A DNA stretch of 64,000 nt, taken from contig NC_080051.1 in the NCBI RefSeq assembly GCF_026212465.1, forward strand, positions 2,443,001-2,507,000, in the 5' to 3' direction. The notes beneath the pieces are model-generated. The model was given only the letters and a program-made list of their open reading frames with translations. It made no database searches and had not been told where the DNA came from. Source of the DNA: Amaranthus tricolor (taxonomy: Eukaryota; Streptophyta; Magnoliopsida; Caryophyllales; Amaranthaceae). Each line of letters begins with the position of its first letter. Positions within the stretch are counted from its first letter, which is position 1. Shown piece after piece: positions 43,961 through 56,026 of this stretch. Made by a program: the position numbers and the translations under genes.

Positions 43961-46900
43961 ATCAATGACGAATGAACGATGAAGAATGAACAAGGATTAA
44001 TGGTCAATGACGAATGAACGATGAAGAATGAACAAGGATCAATGGTCAATGACGAATGAACGATGAAGAATGAACAAGGATCAATGATCAATGAAGAATG
44101 AACAAGGATCAATGATCAATAAAGAATGAACGATGAAGAATGAACAAGGATCAATGAACAATGACGAATGAACGATGAAGAATGAACAAAGATCCATGAT
44201 CAATGAAGAATGAACGATGAAGAATGAACAAGGATCAATGATCAATGAAGAATGAACGATGAAGAATGAACAAGTATCAATGATCAATGAAGATAGAACG
44301 ATGAAGAATGAACAAGGCTCAATGATCAATGAAGAATGAACAAGGATCAATGATCAATGAAGAATGAACGATGAAGAATGCACAAGGATCAATGATCAAT
44401 GAAGAATGAACGATGAAGAATGAACAAGGATCAATGGTCAATGACGAATGAACGATGAAGAATGAACAAGGATCAATGATCAAAGAAGAATGAACAATGA
44501 AGAATGAACAAGGATCAATAATCACTGAAGAATGAACGATGAAGAATGAACAAGGATCAATGGTCAATGACGAATGAACGATGAAGAATGAACAAGGATC
44601 AATGATCAATGAAGAATGAACGATTAAGAATGAACAAGGATAAATGATCAATGAAGAATGAACGATGAAGAATGAACAAGGATCAATGATCAATGAAGAA
44701 TGAACAAGGATCAATGATCAATAAAGAATGAACGAAGAAGAATGAACAAGGATCAATGATCAATGACGAATGAACGATGAAGAATGAACAAAGATCAATG
44801 ATCAATGAAGAATGAACGATGAAGAATGAACAAGGATCAATGATCAATGAAGAATGAACGATAAAGAATGAACAAGGATCAATGATCAATGAAGAATGAA
44901 CAAGGATCAATGATCAATGAAGAATGAACGATGAAGAATGAACAAGGATCAATGGTCAATGACGAATGAACGATGAAGAATGAACAAGGATCAATGATCA
45001 ATGAAGAATGAACGATGAAGAATGAACAAGGATCAATGGTCAATGACGAATGAACGATGAAGAATGAACAAGGATCAATGATCAATGAAGATTGAACGAT
45101 GAAGAATGAACAAACATCAATGATCAATAAAGAATGAACGATGAAGAATGAACAAGGATCAATGATCAATGAAGAATGAACGATGAAGAATGAACAAGCA
45201 TCAATGATCAATGAAGATAGAACGATGAAGAATGAACTAGGATCCATGATCAGTGAAGAATGAACGATGAAGAATGAACAAGGATCAATGGTCAATGACG
45301 AATGAACGATGAAGAATGAACAAGGATCAATGATCAATGAAGAATGAACGATGAAGAATGAACAAGGATCAATGATTAATGAAAAATGAACGATGAAGAA
45401 TGAACAAGGATTAATGGTCAATGACGAATGAACGATGAAGAATGAATAAGGATCAATGATCAATGACGAATGAATGATGAAGAATGAACAAGGATCAATC
45501 ATCAATGAAGAATGATCGATGAAGAATGAACAAGGTGTAATGGTCAATGACGAATGAACGATGAAGAATGAACAAGGATCAATGGTCAATGACGAATGAA
45601 CGATGAAGAATGAACAAGGATCAATGATCAAAGAAGAATGAACGATGAAGAATGAACGATGAAGAATGAACAAGGATTAATGGTCAATGACGAATGAACG
45701 ATGAAGAATGAACAAGGATCAAGATCAATGAAGATTGAACGATTAAGAATGAACAAGGATCAATGATCAATGAAGAATGAACAAGGATCAATGATCAATG
45801 AAGAATGAACGATGAAGAATGAACAAGGATCAATGATCAATGAAGAATGAACAAGGATCAATGGTCAATGACGAATGAACGATGAAGAATGAACAAGGAT
45901 CAATGATCAATGAAGAATGAACGATGAAGAATGAACAAGGATCAATGGTCAATGACGAATGAACGATGAAGAATGAACAAGGATCAATGATCAATGAAGA
46001 ATGAACGATGAAAATGAACAAGGATCAATGATCAATGAAGAATGAACGATGAAGAATGAACAAGGATCAATGATCAATGAAGAATGAACGATGAAGAATG
46101 AACAAGGATCAATGGTCAATGACGAATGAACGATGAAGAATGAACAAGGATCAATGATCAATGAAGAATGAACAAGGATCAATGATCAATAAAGAATGAA
46201 CGATGAAGAATGAACAAGGATCAATGATCAATGACGAATGAACGATGAAGAATGAACAAAGATCAATGATCAATGAAGAATGAAAGATGAAGAATGAACA
46301 AGGATCAATGATCAATGAAGAATGAACGATGAAGAATGAACAAGGATCAATGGTCAATGACGAACAAACGATGAAGAATGAACAAGGATCAATGATCAAT
46401 GAAGAATAAACGATGAAGAATGAACAAGGATCAATCATCAATGAAGAATGAACGATGAAGAATGAACAAGGATCAATGATCAATGACGAATGAACGATGA
46501 AGAATGAACAAGGATCAATGATCAATGAAGAATGAACAAGGATCAATGATCAATGAAGAATGAACGATGAAGAATGCACAAGGATCAATGATCAATGAAG
46601 AATGAACGATGAAGAATGAACAAGGATCAATGGTCAATGACGAATGAACGATGAAGAATGAACAAGGATCAATGATCAAAGAAGAATGAACAATGAAGAA
46701 TGAACAAGGATGAATAATCAATGAAGAATGAACAAGGATCAATGGTCAATGACGAATGAACGATGAAGAATGAACAAGGATCAATGATCAATGAAGAATG
46801 AACGATTAAGAATGAACAAGGATAAATGATCAATGAAGAATGAACGATGAAGAATGAACAAGGATCAATGATCAATGAAGAATGAACAAGGATCAATGAT

Positions 46901-49900
46901 CAATAAAGAATGAACGAAGAAGAATGAACAAGGATCAATGATCATTGACGAATGAACGATGAAGAATGAACAAAGATCAATGATCAATGAAGAATGAATG
47001 ATGAAGAATGAACAAGGATCAATGATCAACGAAGAATGAACGATTAAGAATGAACAAGGATCAATGATCAATGAAGAATGAACGATGAAGAATGAAAAAG
47101 GATCAATGTTCAATGAAGAATGAACGATGAAGAATGAACAAGCATCAATGATCAATGAAGAATGAACGATGAAGAATGAACAAGGATCAATGATCAATGA
47201 AGAATGAACGATGAAGAATGAACAAGGATCAATGATCAATGACGAATGAACGATGAAGAATGAACAAGGATCAATGATCAATGAAGAATGAACAAGGATC
47301 AATGATCAATGAAGAATGAACGATGAAGAATGAACAAGGATCAATGATCAATGAAGAAAGAACAAGGATCAATGGTCAATGACGAATGAACGATGAAGAA
47401 TGAACAAGGATCAATGATCAATGAAGAATGAATGATGAAGAATGAACAAGGATCAATGGTAAATGACAAATGAACGATGAAGAATGAACAAGGATCAATG
47501 ATCAATGAAGATTGAACGATGAAGAATGAACAAAGATCAATGATCAATGAAGAATGAACGATGAAGAATGAACAAGGATCAATGATCAATGAAGAATGAA
47601 CGATGAAGAATGAACAAGCATCAATGATCAATGAAGATAGAACGATGAAGAATGAACTAGGATCAATGATCAGTGAAGAATGAACGATGAAGAATGAACA
47701 AGGATCAATGGTCAATGACGAATGAACGATGAAGAATGAACAAGGATCAATGATCAAAGAAGAATGAACAATGAAGAATGAACAAGGATGAATAATCAAT
47801 GAAGAATGAACAAGGATCAATGGTCAATGACGAATGAACGATGAAGAATGAACAAGGATCAATGATCAATGAAGAATGAACGATTAAGAATGAACAAGGA
47901 TAAATGATCAATGAAGAATGAACGATGAAGAATGAACAAGGATCAATGATCAAAGAAGAATGAACAAGGATCAATGATCAATAAAGAATGAACGAAGAAG
48001 AATGAACAAGGATCAATGATCATTGACGAATGAACGATGAAGAATGAACAAAGATCAATGATCAATGAAGAATGAATGATGAAGAATGAACAAGGATCAA
48101 TGATCAACGAAGAATGAACGATTAAGAATGAACAAGGATCAATGATCAATGAAGAATGAACGATGAAGAATGAAAAAGGATCAATGTTCAATGAAGAATG
48201 AACGATGAAGAATGAACAAGCATCAATGATCAATGAAGAATGAACGATGAAGAATGAACAAGGATCAATGATCAATGAAGAATGAACGATGAAGAATGAA
48301 CAAGGATCAATGATCAATGACGAATGAACGATGAAGAATGAACAAGGATCAATGATCAATGAAGAATGAACAAGGATCAATGATCAATGAAGAATGAACG
48401 ATGAAGAATGAACAAGGATCAATGATCAATGAAGAAAGAACAAGGATCAATGGTCAATGACGAATGAACGATGAAGAATGAACAAGGATCAATGATCAAT
48501 GAAGAATGAATGATGAAGAATGAACAAGGATCAATGGTAAATGACAAATGAACGATGAAGAATGAACAAGGATCAATGATCAATGAAGATTGAACGATGA
48601 AGAATGAACAAAGATCAATGATCAATGAAGAATGAACGATGAAGAATGAACAAGGATCAATGATCAATGAAGAATGAACGATGAAGAATGAACAAGCATC
48701 AATGATCAATGAAGATAGAACGATGAAGAATGAACTAGGATCAATGATCAGTGAAGAATGAACGATGAAGAATGAACAAGGATCAATGGTCAATGACGAA
48801 TGAACGATGAAGAATGAACAAGGATCAATGATCAATGAAGAATGAACGATGAAGAATGAACAAGGATCAATGATTAATGAAAAATGAACGATGAAGAATG
48901 AACAAGGATTAATGGTCAATGACCAATGAACGATGAAGAATGAATAAGGATCAATGATCAATGACGAATGAACGATGAAGAATGAACAAGGATCAATCAT
49001 CAATGAAGAATGATCGATGAAGAATGAACAAGGATTAATGGTCAATGACGAATGAACGATGAAGAATGAACAAGTATCAATGGTCAATGAGGAATGAACG
49101 ATGAAGAATGAACAAGGATCAATGATCAAAGAAGAATGAACGATGAAGAATGAACGATGAAGAATGAACAAGGATTAATGGTCAATGACGAATGAACGAT
49201 GAAGAATGAACAAGGATCAATGATCAATGAAGATTGAACGATTAAGAATGAACAAGGATCAATGATCAATGAAGAATGAACAAGGATCAATGATCAATGA
49301 AGAATGAACGATGAAGAATGAACAAGGATCAATGATCAATGAAGAATGAACAAGGATCAATGGTCAATGACGAATGAACGATGAAGAATGAACAAGGATC
49401 AATGATCAATGAAGAATGAACGATGAAGAATGAACAAGGATCAATGGTCAATGATGAATAAACGATGAAGAATGAACAAGGATCAATGATCAATGAAGAA
49501 TGAACGATGAAGAATGAACAAGGATCAATGATCAATGAAGAATGAAAGATGAAGAATGAACAAGGATCAATGATCAATGAAGAATGAACGATGAAGAATG
49601 AACAAGGATCAATGGTCAATGGCGAACAAACGATGAAGAATGAACAAGGATCAATGATCAATGAAGAATGAACGATGAAGAATGAACAAGGATCAATCAT
49701 CAATGAAGAATGAACGATGAAGAATGTACAAGGATCAATGATCAATGACGAATGAACGATGAAGAATGAACAAGGATCAATGATCAATGAAGAATGAACA
49801 TGGATCAATGATCAATAAAGAATTAACGATGAAGAATGACCAAGGATCAATGGTCAATGACGAATGAACGATGAAGAATGAACAAGGATCAATGATCAAA

Positions 49901-52900
49901 GAAGAATGAACGATGAAGAATGAACAAGGATTAATGGTCAATGACGAATGAAAGATGAAGAATGAACAAGGATCAATGATCAATGAAGATTGAACGATTA
50001 AGAATGAACAAGGATCAATGATCAATGAAGAATGAACAAGGATCAATGATCAATGAAGAATGAACGATGAAGAATGAACAAGGATCAATGATCAATGAAG
50101 AATGAACGATGAAGAATGAACAAGGATCAATGATCAATGAAGAATGAACGATGAAGAATGAACAAGCATCAATGATCAATGAAGATAGAACGATGAAGAA
50201 TGAGCAAGGATAAATGATCAATGACGAATGAACGATAAAGAAAGAACAAGGATCAATGATCAATGAAGAATGAACGATGAAGAATGAACAAGGATTAATG
50301 GTCAATGACGAATGAACGATGAAGAATGAACAAGGATTAATGGTCAATGACGAATGAACGATGAAGAATGAACAAGCATCAATGATCAATGAAGAATGAA
50401 CGATGAAGAATGAACAAGGATCAATGATCAAAGAAGAATGAACGATGAAGAATGAACAAGCATCAATGATCAATGAAGATAGAACGATGAAGAATGAACA
50501 AGGATCAATGGTCAATGACGAATAAACGATGAAGATTGAACAAGGATCAATGATCAATGAAGAATGAACGATGAAGAATGAACAAGGATCAATCATCAAT
50601 GAAGAATGAACGATGAAGAATGAACAAGGATCAATGATCAATGACGAATGAACGATGAAGAATGAACAAGGATCAATGATTAATGAAGAATGAACAAGGA
50701 TCAATGATCAATAAAGAATGAACGATGAAGAATGAACAAGGATCAATGATCAATGACGAATGAACGATGAAGAATGAACAAAGATCAATGATCAATGAAG
50801 AATGAACGATGAAGAATGAACAAGGATCAATGATCAATGAAGAATGAACGATGAAGAATGAACAAGCATCAATGATCAATGAAGATAGAACGATGAAGAA
50901 TGAACAAGGATCAATGATCAAAGAAGAATGAACGATGAAGAATGAACGATGAAGAATGAACAAGGATTAATGGTCAATGACGAATGAACGATGAAGAATG
51001 AACAAGGATCAATGATCAATGAAGATTGAACGATTAAGAATGAACAAGGATCAATGATCAATGAAGAATGAACAAGGATCAATGATCAATGAAGAATGAA
51101 CGATGAAGAATGAACAAGGATCAATGATCAATGAAGAATGAACAAGGATCAATGGTCAATGACGAATGAACGATGAAGAATGAACAAAGATCAATGATCA
51201 ATGAAGAATGAACGATGAAGAATGAACAAGGATCAATGATCAATGAAGAATGAACGATGAAGAATGAACAAGGATCAATGGTCAATGACGAATGAACGAT
51301 GAAGAATGAACAAGGATCAATGATCAATGAAGAATGAATGATGAAGAATGAACAAGGATCAATGATCAATGAAGAATGAACGATGAAGAATGAACAAGGA
51401 TCAATGATCAATGAAGAATGAACGATGAAGAATGAACAAGGATCAATGGTCAATGACGAATAAACGATGAAGAATGAACAAGGATCAATGATCAATGAAG
51501 AATGAACGATGAAGAATGAACAAGGATCAATCATCAATGAAGAATGAACGATGAAGAATGAACAAGGATCAATGATCAATGACGAATGAACGATGAAGAA
51601 TGAACAAGGATCAATGATCAATGAAGAATGAACAAGGATCAATGATCAATAAAGAATTAACGATGAAGAATGACCAAGGATCAATGGTCAATGACGAATG
51701 AACGATGAAGAATGAACAAGGATCAATGATCAAAGAAGAATGAACGATGAAGAATGAACGATGAAGAATGAACAAGGATTAATGGTCAATGACGAATGAA
51801 AGATGAAGAATGAACAAGGATCAATGATCAATGAAGATTGAACGATTAAGAATGAACAAGGATCAATGATCAATGAAGAATGAACAAGGATCAATGATCA
51901 ATGAAGAATGAACGATGAAGAATGAACAAGGATCAATGATCAATGAAGAATGAACGATTAAGAATGAACAAGGATCAATGATCAATGAAGAATGAACGAT
52001 GAAGAATGAACAAGCATCAATGATCAATGAAGATAGAACGATGAAGAATGAACAAGGATCAATGATCAATGACGAATGAACGATGAAGAAAGAACAAGGA
52101 TCAATGATCAATGAAGAATGAACGATGAAGAATGAACAAGGATTAATGGTCAATGACGAATGAACGATGAAGAATGAACAAGGATCAATGATCAATGACG
52201 AATGAACGATGAAGAATGAACAAGGATCAATGATCAATGAAGAATGAACGATGAAGAATGAACAAGGATTAATGGTCAATGACGAATGAACGATGAAGAA
52301 TGAACAAGCATCAATGATCAATGAAGAATGAACGATGAAGAATGAACTAGGATCAATGATCAATGAAAAATGAACGATGAAGAATGAACAAGGATTAATG
52401 GTCAATGACGAATGAACGATGAAGAATGAACAAGGATCAATGATCAATGACGAATGAACGATGAAGAATGAACAAGGATCAATGATCAATGAAGAATGAA
52501 CGATGAAGAATGACCAAGGATTAATGGTCAATGACGAATGAACGATGAAGAATGAACAAGCATCAATGATCAATGAAGAATGAACGATGAAGAATGAACA
52601 AGGATCAATGATCAATGAAAAATGAACGATGAAGAATGAACAAGGATTAATGGTCAATGACGAATGAACGATGAAGAATGAACAAGGATCAATGATCAAT
52701 GAAGAAAGAACGATGAAGAATGAACAAGGATCAATTATTAATGAAAAATGAACGATGAAGAATGAACGAGGATTAATGGTCAATGACGAATGAACGATGA
52801 AGAATGAACAAGTATCAATGATCAATGACGAATGAACGATGAAGAATGAACAAGGATCAATGATCAATGAAGAATGAACGATGAAGAATGAACAAGGATT

Positions 52901-53762
52901 AATGGTCAATGACGAATGAACGATGAAGAATGAACAAGGATCAATGGTCAATGACGAATGAACGATGAAGAATGAACAAGGATCAATGATCAATGAAGAA
53001 TGAACAAGGATCAATGATCAATAAAGAATGAACGATGAAGAATGAACAAGGATCAATGATCAATGACGAATGAACGATGAAGAATGAACAAAGATCAATG
53101 ATCAAGGAAGAATGAATGATGAAAAATGAACAAGGATCAATGATCAATGAAGAATGAACGATGAAGAATGAACATGCATCAATGATCAATGAAGATAGAA
53201 CGATGAAGAATGAACAAGGATCAATGATCAATGAAGAATGAACAAGGATAAATGATCAATGAAGAATGAACGATGAAGAATGCACAAGGATCAATGATCA
53301 ATGAAGAATGAACGATGAAGAATGAACAAGGATCAATGGTCAATGACGAATGAACGATGAAGAATGAACAAGGATCAATGATCAAAGAAGAATGAACAAT
53401 GAAGAATGAACAAGGATCAATAATCAATGAAGAATGAACGATGAAGAATGAACAAGGATCAATGGTCAATGACGAATGAACGATGAAGAATGAACAAGGA
53501 TCAATGATCAATGAACAATGAACGATTAAGAATGAACAAGGATAAATGATCAATAAAGAATGAACGATGAAGAATGAACAAGGATCAATGATCAATGAAG
53601 AATGAACAAGGATCAATGATCAATAAAGAATGAACGAAGAAGAATGAACAAGGATCAATGATTAATGACGAATGAACGATGAAAAATGAACAAGGATCAA
53701 TGGTCAATGACGAATGAACAATGAAGAATGAACAAGGATCAATGATCAAAGAAGAATGAACG
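43961..53762. repeat. Satellite zone E: mixed units, 1,078-bp and ~3.54-kb duplications
   Basis: The segment 46,669-47,302 recurs at 47,747-48,380 (offset 1,078 bp, 154 heptads). The segment about 44,879-45,673 recurs at 48,419-49,171. The offset is 3,540 bp at the left edge, two bases short of 506 heptads, accounted for by two 1-base deletions near 45,722 and 46,013. From about 51.9 to 53.0 kb plain 42-mers with GATTAAT/GGTCAAT again dominate, resembling zone A. Confidence 0.8.
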
Positions 53763-54067
53763 ATTAAGAATGAACAAGGATCAATGATCAATGAAGAATG
53801 AACAAGGATCAATGATCAATGAAGAATGAACGATGAAGAATGAACAAGGATCAATGATCAATGAAGAATGAACAAGGATCAATGGTCAATGACGAATGAA
53901 CGATGAAGAATGAACAAGGATCAATGATCAATGAAGAATGAACGATGAAGAATGAACAAAGATCAATGGTCAATGACGAATGAACGATGAAGAATGAACA
54001 AGGATCAATGATCAATGAAGAATGAACGATGAAAATTGAACAAAGATCAATGATCAATGAAGAATGA

Positions 54068-54072
54068 ACGAT
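54068..54072. other. Left target-site duplication ACGAT, copy 1
   Basis: The last five bases of a satellite GAACGAT heptad. The matching ACGAT lies at 57,226-57,230. Removing the element and one ACGAT rejoins the satellite in correct heptad order. Confidence 0.95.
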
Positions 54073-54240
54073 TGATGCAAATACATCAAGTGTTAGGTTG
54101 CGGGACAAGGATGTTTTGGGAACAAGGAAGCACCTAGGAACAGCATCACGCACATGGACATGGGAACAACATGGAAATGGGAACAGCTCATGGTTCAGAA
54201 CAGGACAGCAGCAAACTAGCGACCATGCCACCTTGCACGA

Positions 54241-54246
54241 CACGTG
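54241..54246. promoter_or_regulatory. G-box (CACGTG) in U3, distal
   Basis: Palindromic CACGTG about 450 bp upstream of the TATA box. This is the core bound by plant bZIP and bHLH factors. It recurs at the same LTR position in all four LTRs (56,340, 58,309 and 60,408). A W-box-like TTGACC lies at 54,267-54,272 and a TGACGT bZIP core at 54,364-54,369. Function is inferred from motif only. Confidence 0.4.
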
Positions 54247-54645
54247 GAGACCAAACCGGTGTATCCTTGACCTGGATTAAAGTGGTAATGGATTCTTGGT
54301 ACATGGAACTTCATGCCTTGGCCCAAGAACATCACTATGCATCATGGATAAACCACTGAAATGTGACGTGAAGGTCAGCCACTCAGCAGGTCATACAAAT
54401 CAGAACAGAACAAAGTTTTCTGACCAACTGACCTAGCACGCGTTGTCTAGATCGTGTTTCATGGTATCTTGTGCCACCAAGGGTTGGAATGGAATCTCTA
54501 CACTAGGAACTTGCTATCAAGGTCCTAAAACCACTCTAAAGATCCACGAGGAGGCCTAGAAGCTGAGCTGAAGGAGGGCTGCTCGACAATATGATAGTTC
54601 AGATTTGTTTAAGTGTTTTGCTTGTTTTATGTATTCTGTTTTTTC

Positions 54646-54651
54646 CACGTG
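54646..54651. promoter_or_regulatory. G-box (CACGTG) in U3, proximal
   Basis: A second CACGTG about 46 bp upstream of the TATA box, a position compatible with promoter function. It is conserved in the other three LTRs at 56,745, 58,714 and 60,813. Confidence 0.45.
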
Positions 54652-54696
54652 TATTAAGTGCCTCATCTTGTAACGGCTAGTTTAGATGCAAAACTC

Positions 54697-54704
54697 TATA
54701 AATA
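54697..54704 (+). promoter_or_regulatory. TATA box of the LTR promoter
   Basis: TATAAATA, a good plant TATA match, about 625 bp into the LTR. Transcription would start some 25-35 bp downstream and define the start of R near 54,725-54,735. The same motif is at 56,796, 58,765 and 60,864 in the other LTRs. Confidence 0.65.
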
Positions 54705-55058
54705 CATAGCCTCACCCATGTAATAGGACGTTCATGTATGTTGTCATGTGATCAATCAATAGAGAGGTATTTCAGAAATGGATTTTCTGTTTTCTTCTAC
54801 GAAGTTGGAGGCAACTTCATCAAAGGCTACGGAGTATCCTTTGATCCTTAGAGCGTTAAGAGTTGTGGAGCAACCTTGATATTTAAGGAAACCTCGAGTG
54901 CAAGGTCTGGAAGGCTTTGTACATATCAGTTTAGAGTCGATCATAGAGGAGGGTCACAGGTGATCAACATCAGATAATCAAGAACGGAGTTCTTGGTGCT
55001 GTTTGTGGTTGTTTCGTATTCTTTTCATGATCATTTGTAGTTTTCGTGAGTATTAATC

Positions 55059-55064
55059 AATAAA
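55059..55064 (+). terminator. Polyadenylation signal AATAAA, 5' LTR copy 1
   Basis: AATAAA in a T-rich context about 65 bp before the LTR end and downstream of the TATA box, as expected near the end of R. The copy used in the 3' LTR would be at 57,158-57,163. Confidence 0.55.
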
Positions 55065-55129
55065 GCTTCTGCGCCACATTCATCCTTGCATAAACAAGGC
55101 CCTAATCAGCCCTTGATTACGCATCAAAT

Positions 55130-55142
55130 TGGTATCAGAGCC
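55130..55142 (+). other. Primer-binding site (initiator Met tRNA), copy 1
   Basis: TGGTATCAGAGCC, three bases after the 5' LTR. It is complementary to the 3' end of plant initiator methionine tRNA, the commonest primer of plant LTR retrotransposons, and marks the start of minus-strand DNA synthesis. Confidence 0.92.
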
Positions 55143-55386
55143 ATTTTGCGAAAGGGACAAGGTATGCACAGAAGGAACGTTTTTCAGTTCTGTCAGTTTT
55201 TGGGGTTTGAAACGTGATTGATTTGGAGGATCGTTTGATGTTATTTTTCAAAACTGTTTTTGCACCATATTCTTCATTGAGTTGGTGAACTGTGGGCGTT
55301 GGAATTAATGGATTTGGTGGAGTAACGAAGGAGATATGCATTATTCTTCACAGACTGCGCACAATTGATCGAATCTGTGCATTGTG

Positions 55387-55510
55387 GTAAGTTGTCTTCG
55401 AAAACCTATCAAGATTCTTTCCTTTGGCCTTCATTTTCCGCCACATTATCAATCACTATCCTATAATCATTAAACCATATCATTTTTTCACTTTCTCTTA
55501 CGTTTTATAG
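55387..55510 (+). other. Candidate 124-nt intron in the element leader
   Basis: A GTAAGT donor at 55,387 and a pyrimidine-rich tract ending in TATAG at 55,510. Length and T-richness suit a plant intron. Alternative acceptors follow T runs near 55,684 and 55,829. No coding sequence flanks it, so this would be a leader intron, or chance. Confidence 0.25.
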
Positions 55511-56026
55511 GTTTCTTGAGTAACCCATTCATTGTGTTGAATACAAAATACAGAATAGCTGAATTTTTTTTTAGTCTTCTGTATTTTATTTTTTTCATCC
55601 TTCATTTTTGAGTCTTTTTCATTGTTTCTTTTTTTCATATTAATTCATGTTGAGTCTAGTTTTTCGTAAGCCTTTTTTTTGTAGTCAGGAGGGTTGTGGA
55701 AAAAAAGATGCGCAAGTGTTTTTCACCAAAGGTCACAGAAATAATTCATACTGTATATGTGTAGTGAAATTTGATTTGTGATCAAACCACACAATATTTT
55801 TGCGTAATTTCAATTCTGAGTGTTTGTAGACATATTTAGCTGTGTTGTCACCAATTTTCATCATCATTGGAGTTGGTTTGATTGGGTTTACAGTAGTGAA
55901 GGCAAAAACACAAATTCTGAATTTGTAGTGTTTGTTTCTGTTTATTTCTGTTTTGTGCACACCAAAATTCCAAAACCTCGTGTCTTTTCTTTTCTTTTTC
56001 TTTTCACCCTTTATTGAGTCTAGAAG

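Larger units (their letters stand above)
1..54072. repeat. 42-bp heptad-based satellite array, main block
   Basis: Continuous tandem repeat. The commonest unit is 42 bp and splits into six 7-bp heptads: GAAGAAT, GAACGAT, GAAGAAT again, GAACAAG, then GATCAAT twice. That unit contains 21 A, 10 G, 7 T and 4 C, so the plus strand is about 74% purine and 33% GC. Frequent subtypes have GATTAAT then GGTCAAT, or GATCAAT then GGTCAAT, both followed by GACGAAT. Units of 28 bp (heptads 2 and 3 missing), 49 bp and 56 bp also occur. No non-satellite sequence interrupts this block. The left edge is outside the window. I do not recognise the family by name. No function is evident; tandem heterochromatic satellite is the natural reading. 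Confidence 0.97.
54073..55126 (+). repeat. 5' LTR of element copy 1
   Basis: 1,054 bp, TGATGC to GCATCA. Compared with the 3' LTR it differs by nine substitutions and no indels, at 54,212, 54,226, 54,349, 54,352, 54,643, 54,909, 54,975, 55,071 and 55,094 (about 0.85%). It holds a candidate TATA box, two CACGTG motifs and a polyadenylation signal, so U3, R and U5 can be placed roughly around 54,725 and 55,080. Confidence 0.96.

Noticed and set aside
1..54072. CRISPR array
   Set aside because: The repeats are contiguous, with no unique spacers of constant length and no cas genes. The variation is substitutional within a tandem satellite.
1..54072. Telomeric or degenerate telomere-like repeat, because the basic period is 7 bp as in plant TTTAGGG
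   Set aside because: None of the heptads resembles TTTAGGG or its complement. Only the length agrees.
1..54072. Heat-shock element arrays from the recurring GAA triplets
   Set aside because: Heat-shock elements need alternating GAA and TTC at 5-bp spacing. Here GAA recurs in one orientation at 7-bp spacing.
54098..54359. Small plus- and minus-strand frames at the start of the LTRs (60, 62, 77 and 130 codons)
   Set aside because: They overlap each other on both strands within U3, and some run on into satellite. They look like chance frames.
54756..54944. 62-codon minus-strand frame in each LTR (also 56,855, 58,824 and 60,923)
   Set aside because: It lies antisense across the R/U5 part of the LTR and shows no recognisable domain. 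The four copies are duplicates of one sequence, so conservation gives no support.
55733..55960. 75-codon minus-strand frame and overlapping 65-codon plus-strand frame in the element interior
   Set aside because: They overlap on opposite strands in T-rich, A-rich DNA and carry no gag, protease, integrase or reverse-transcriptase motif.
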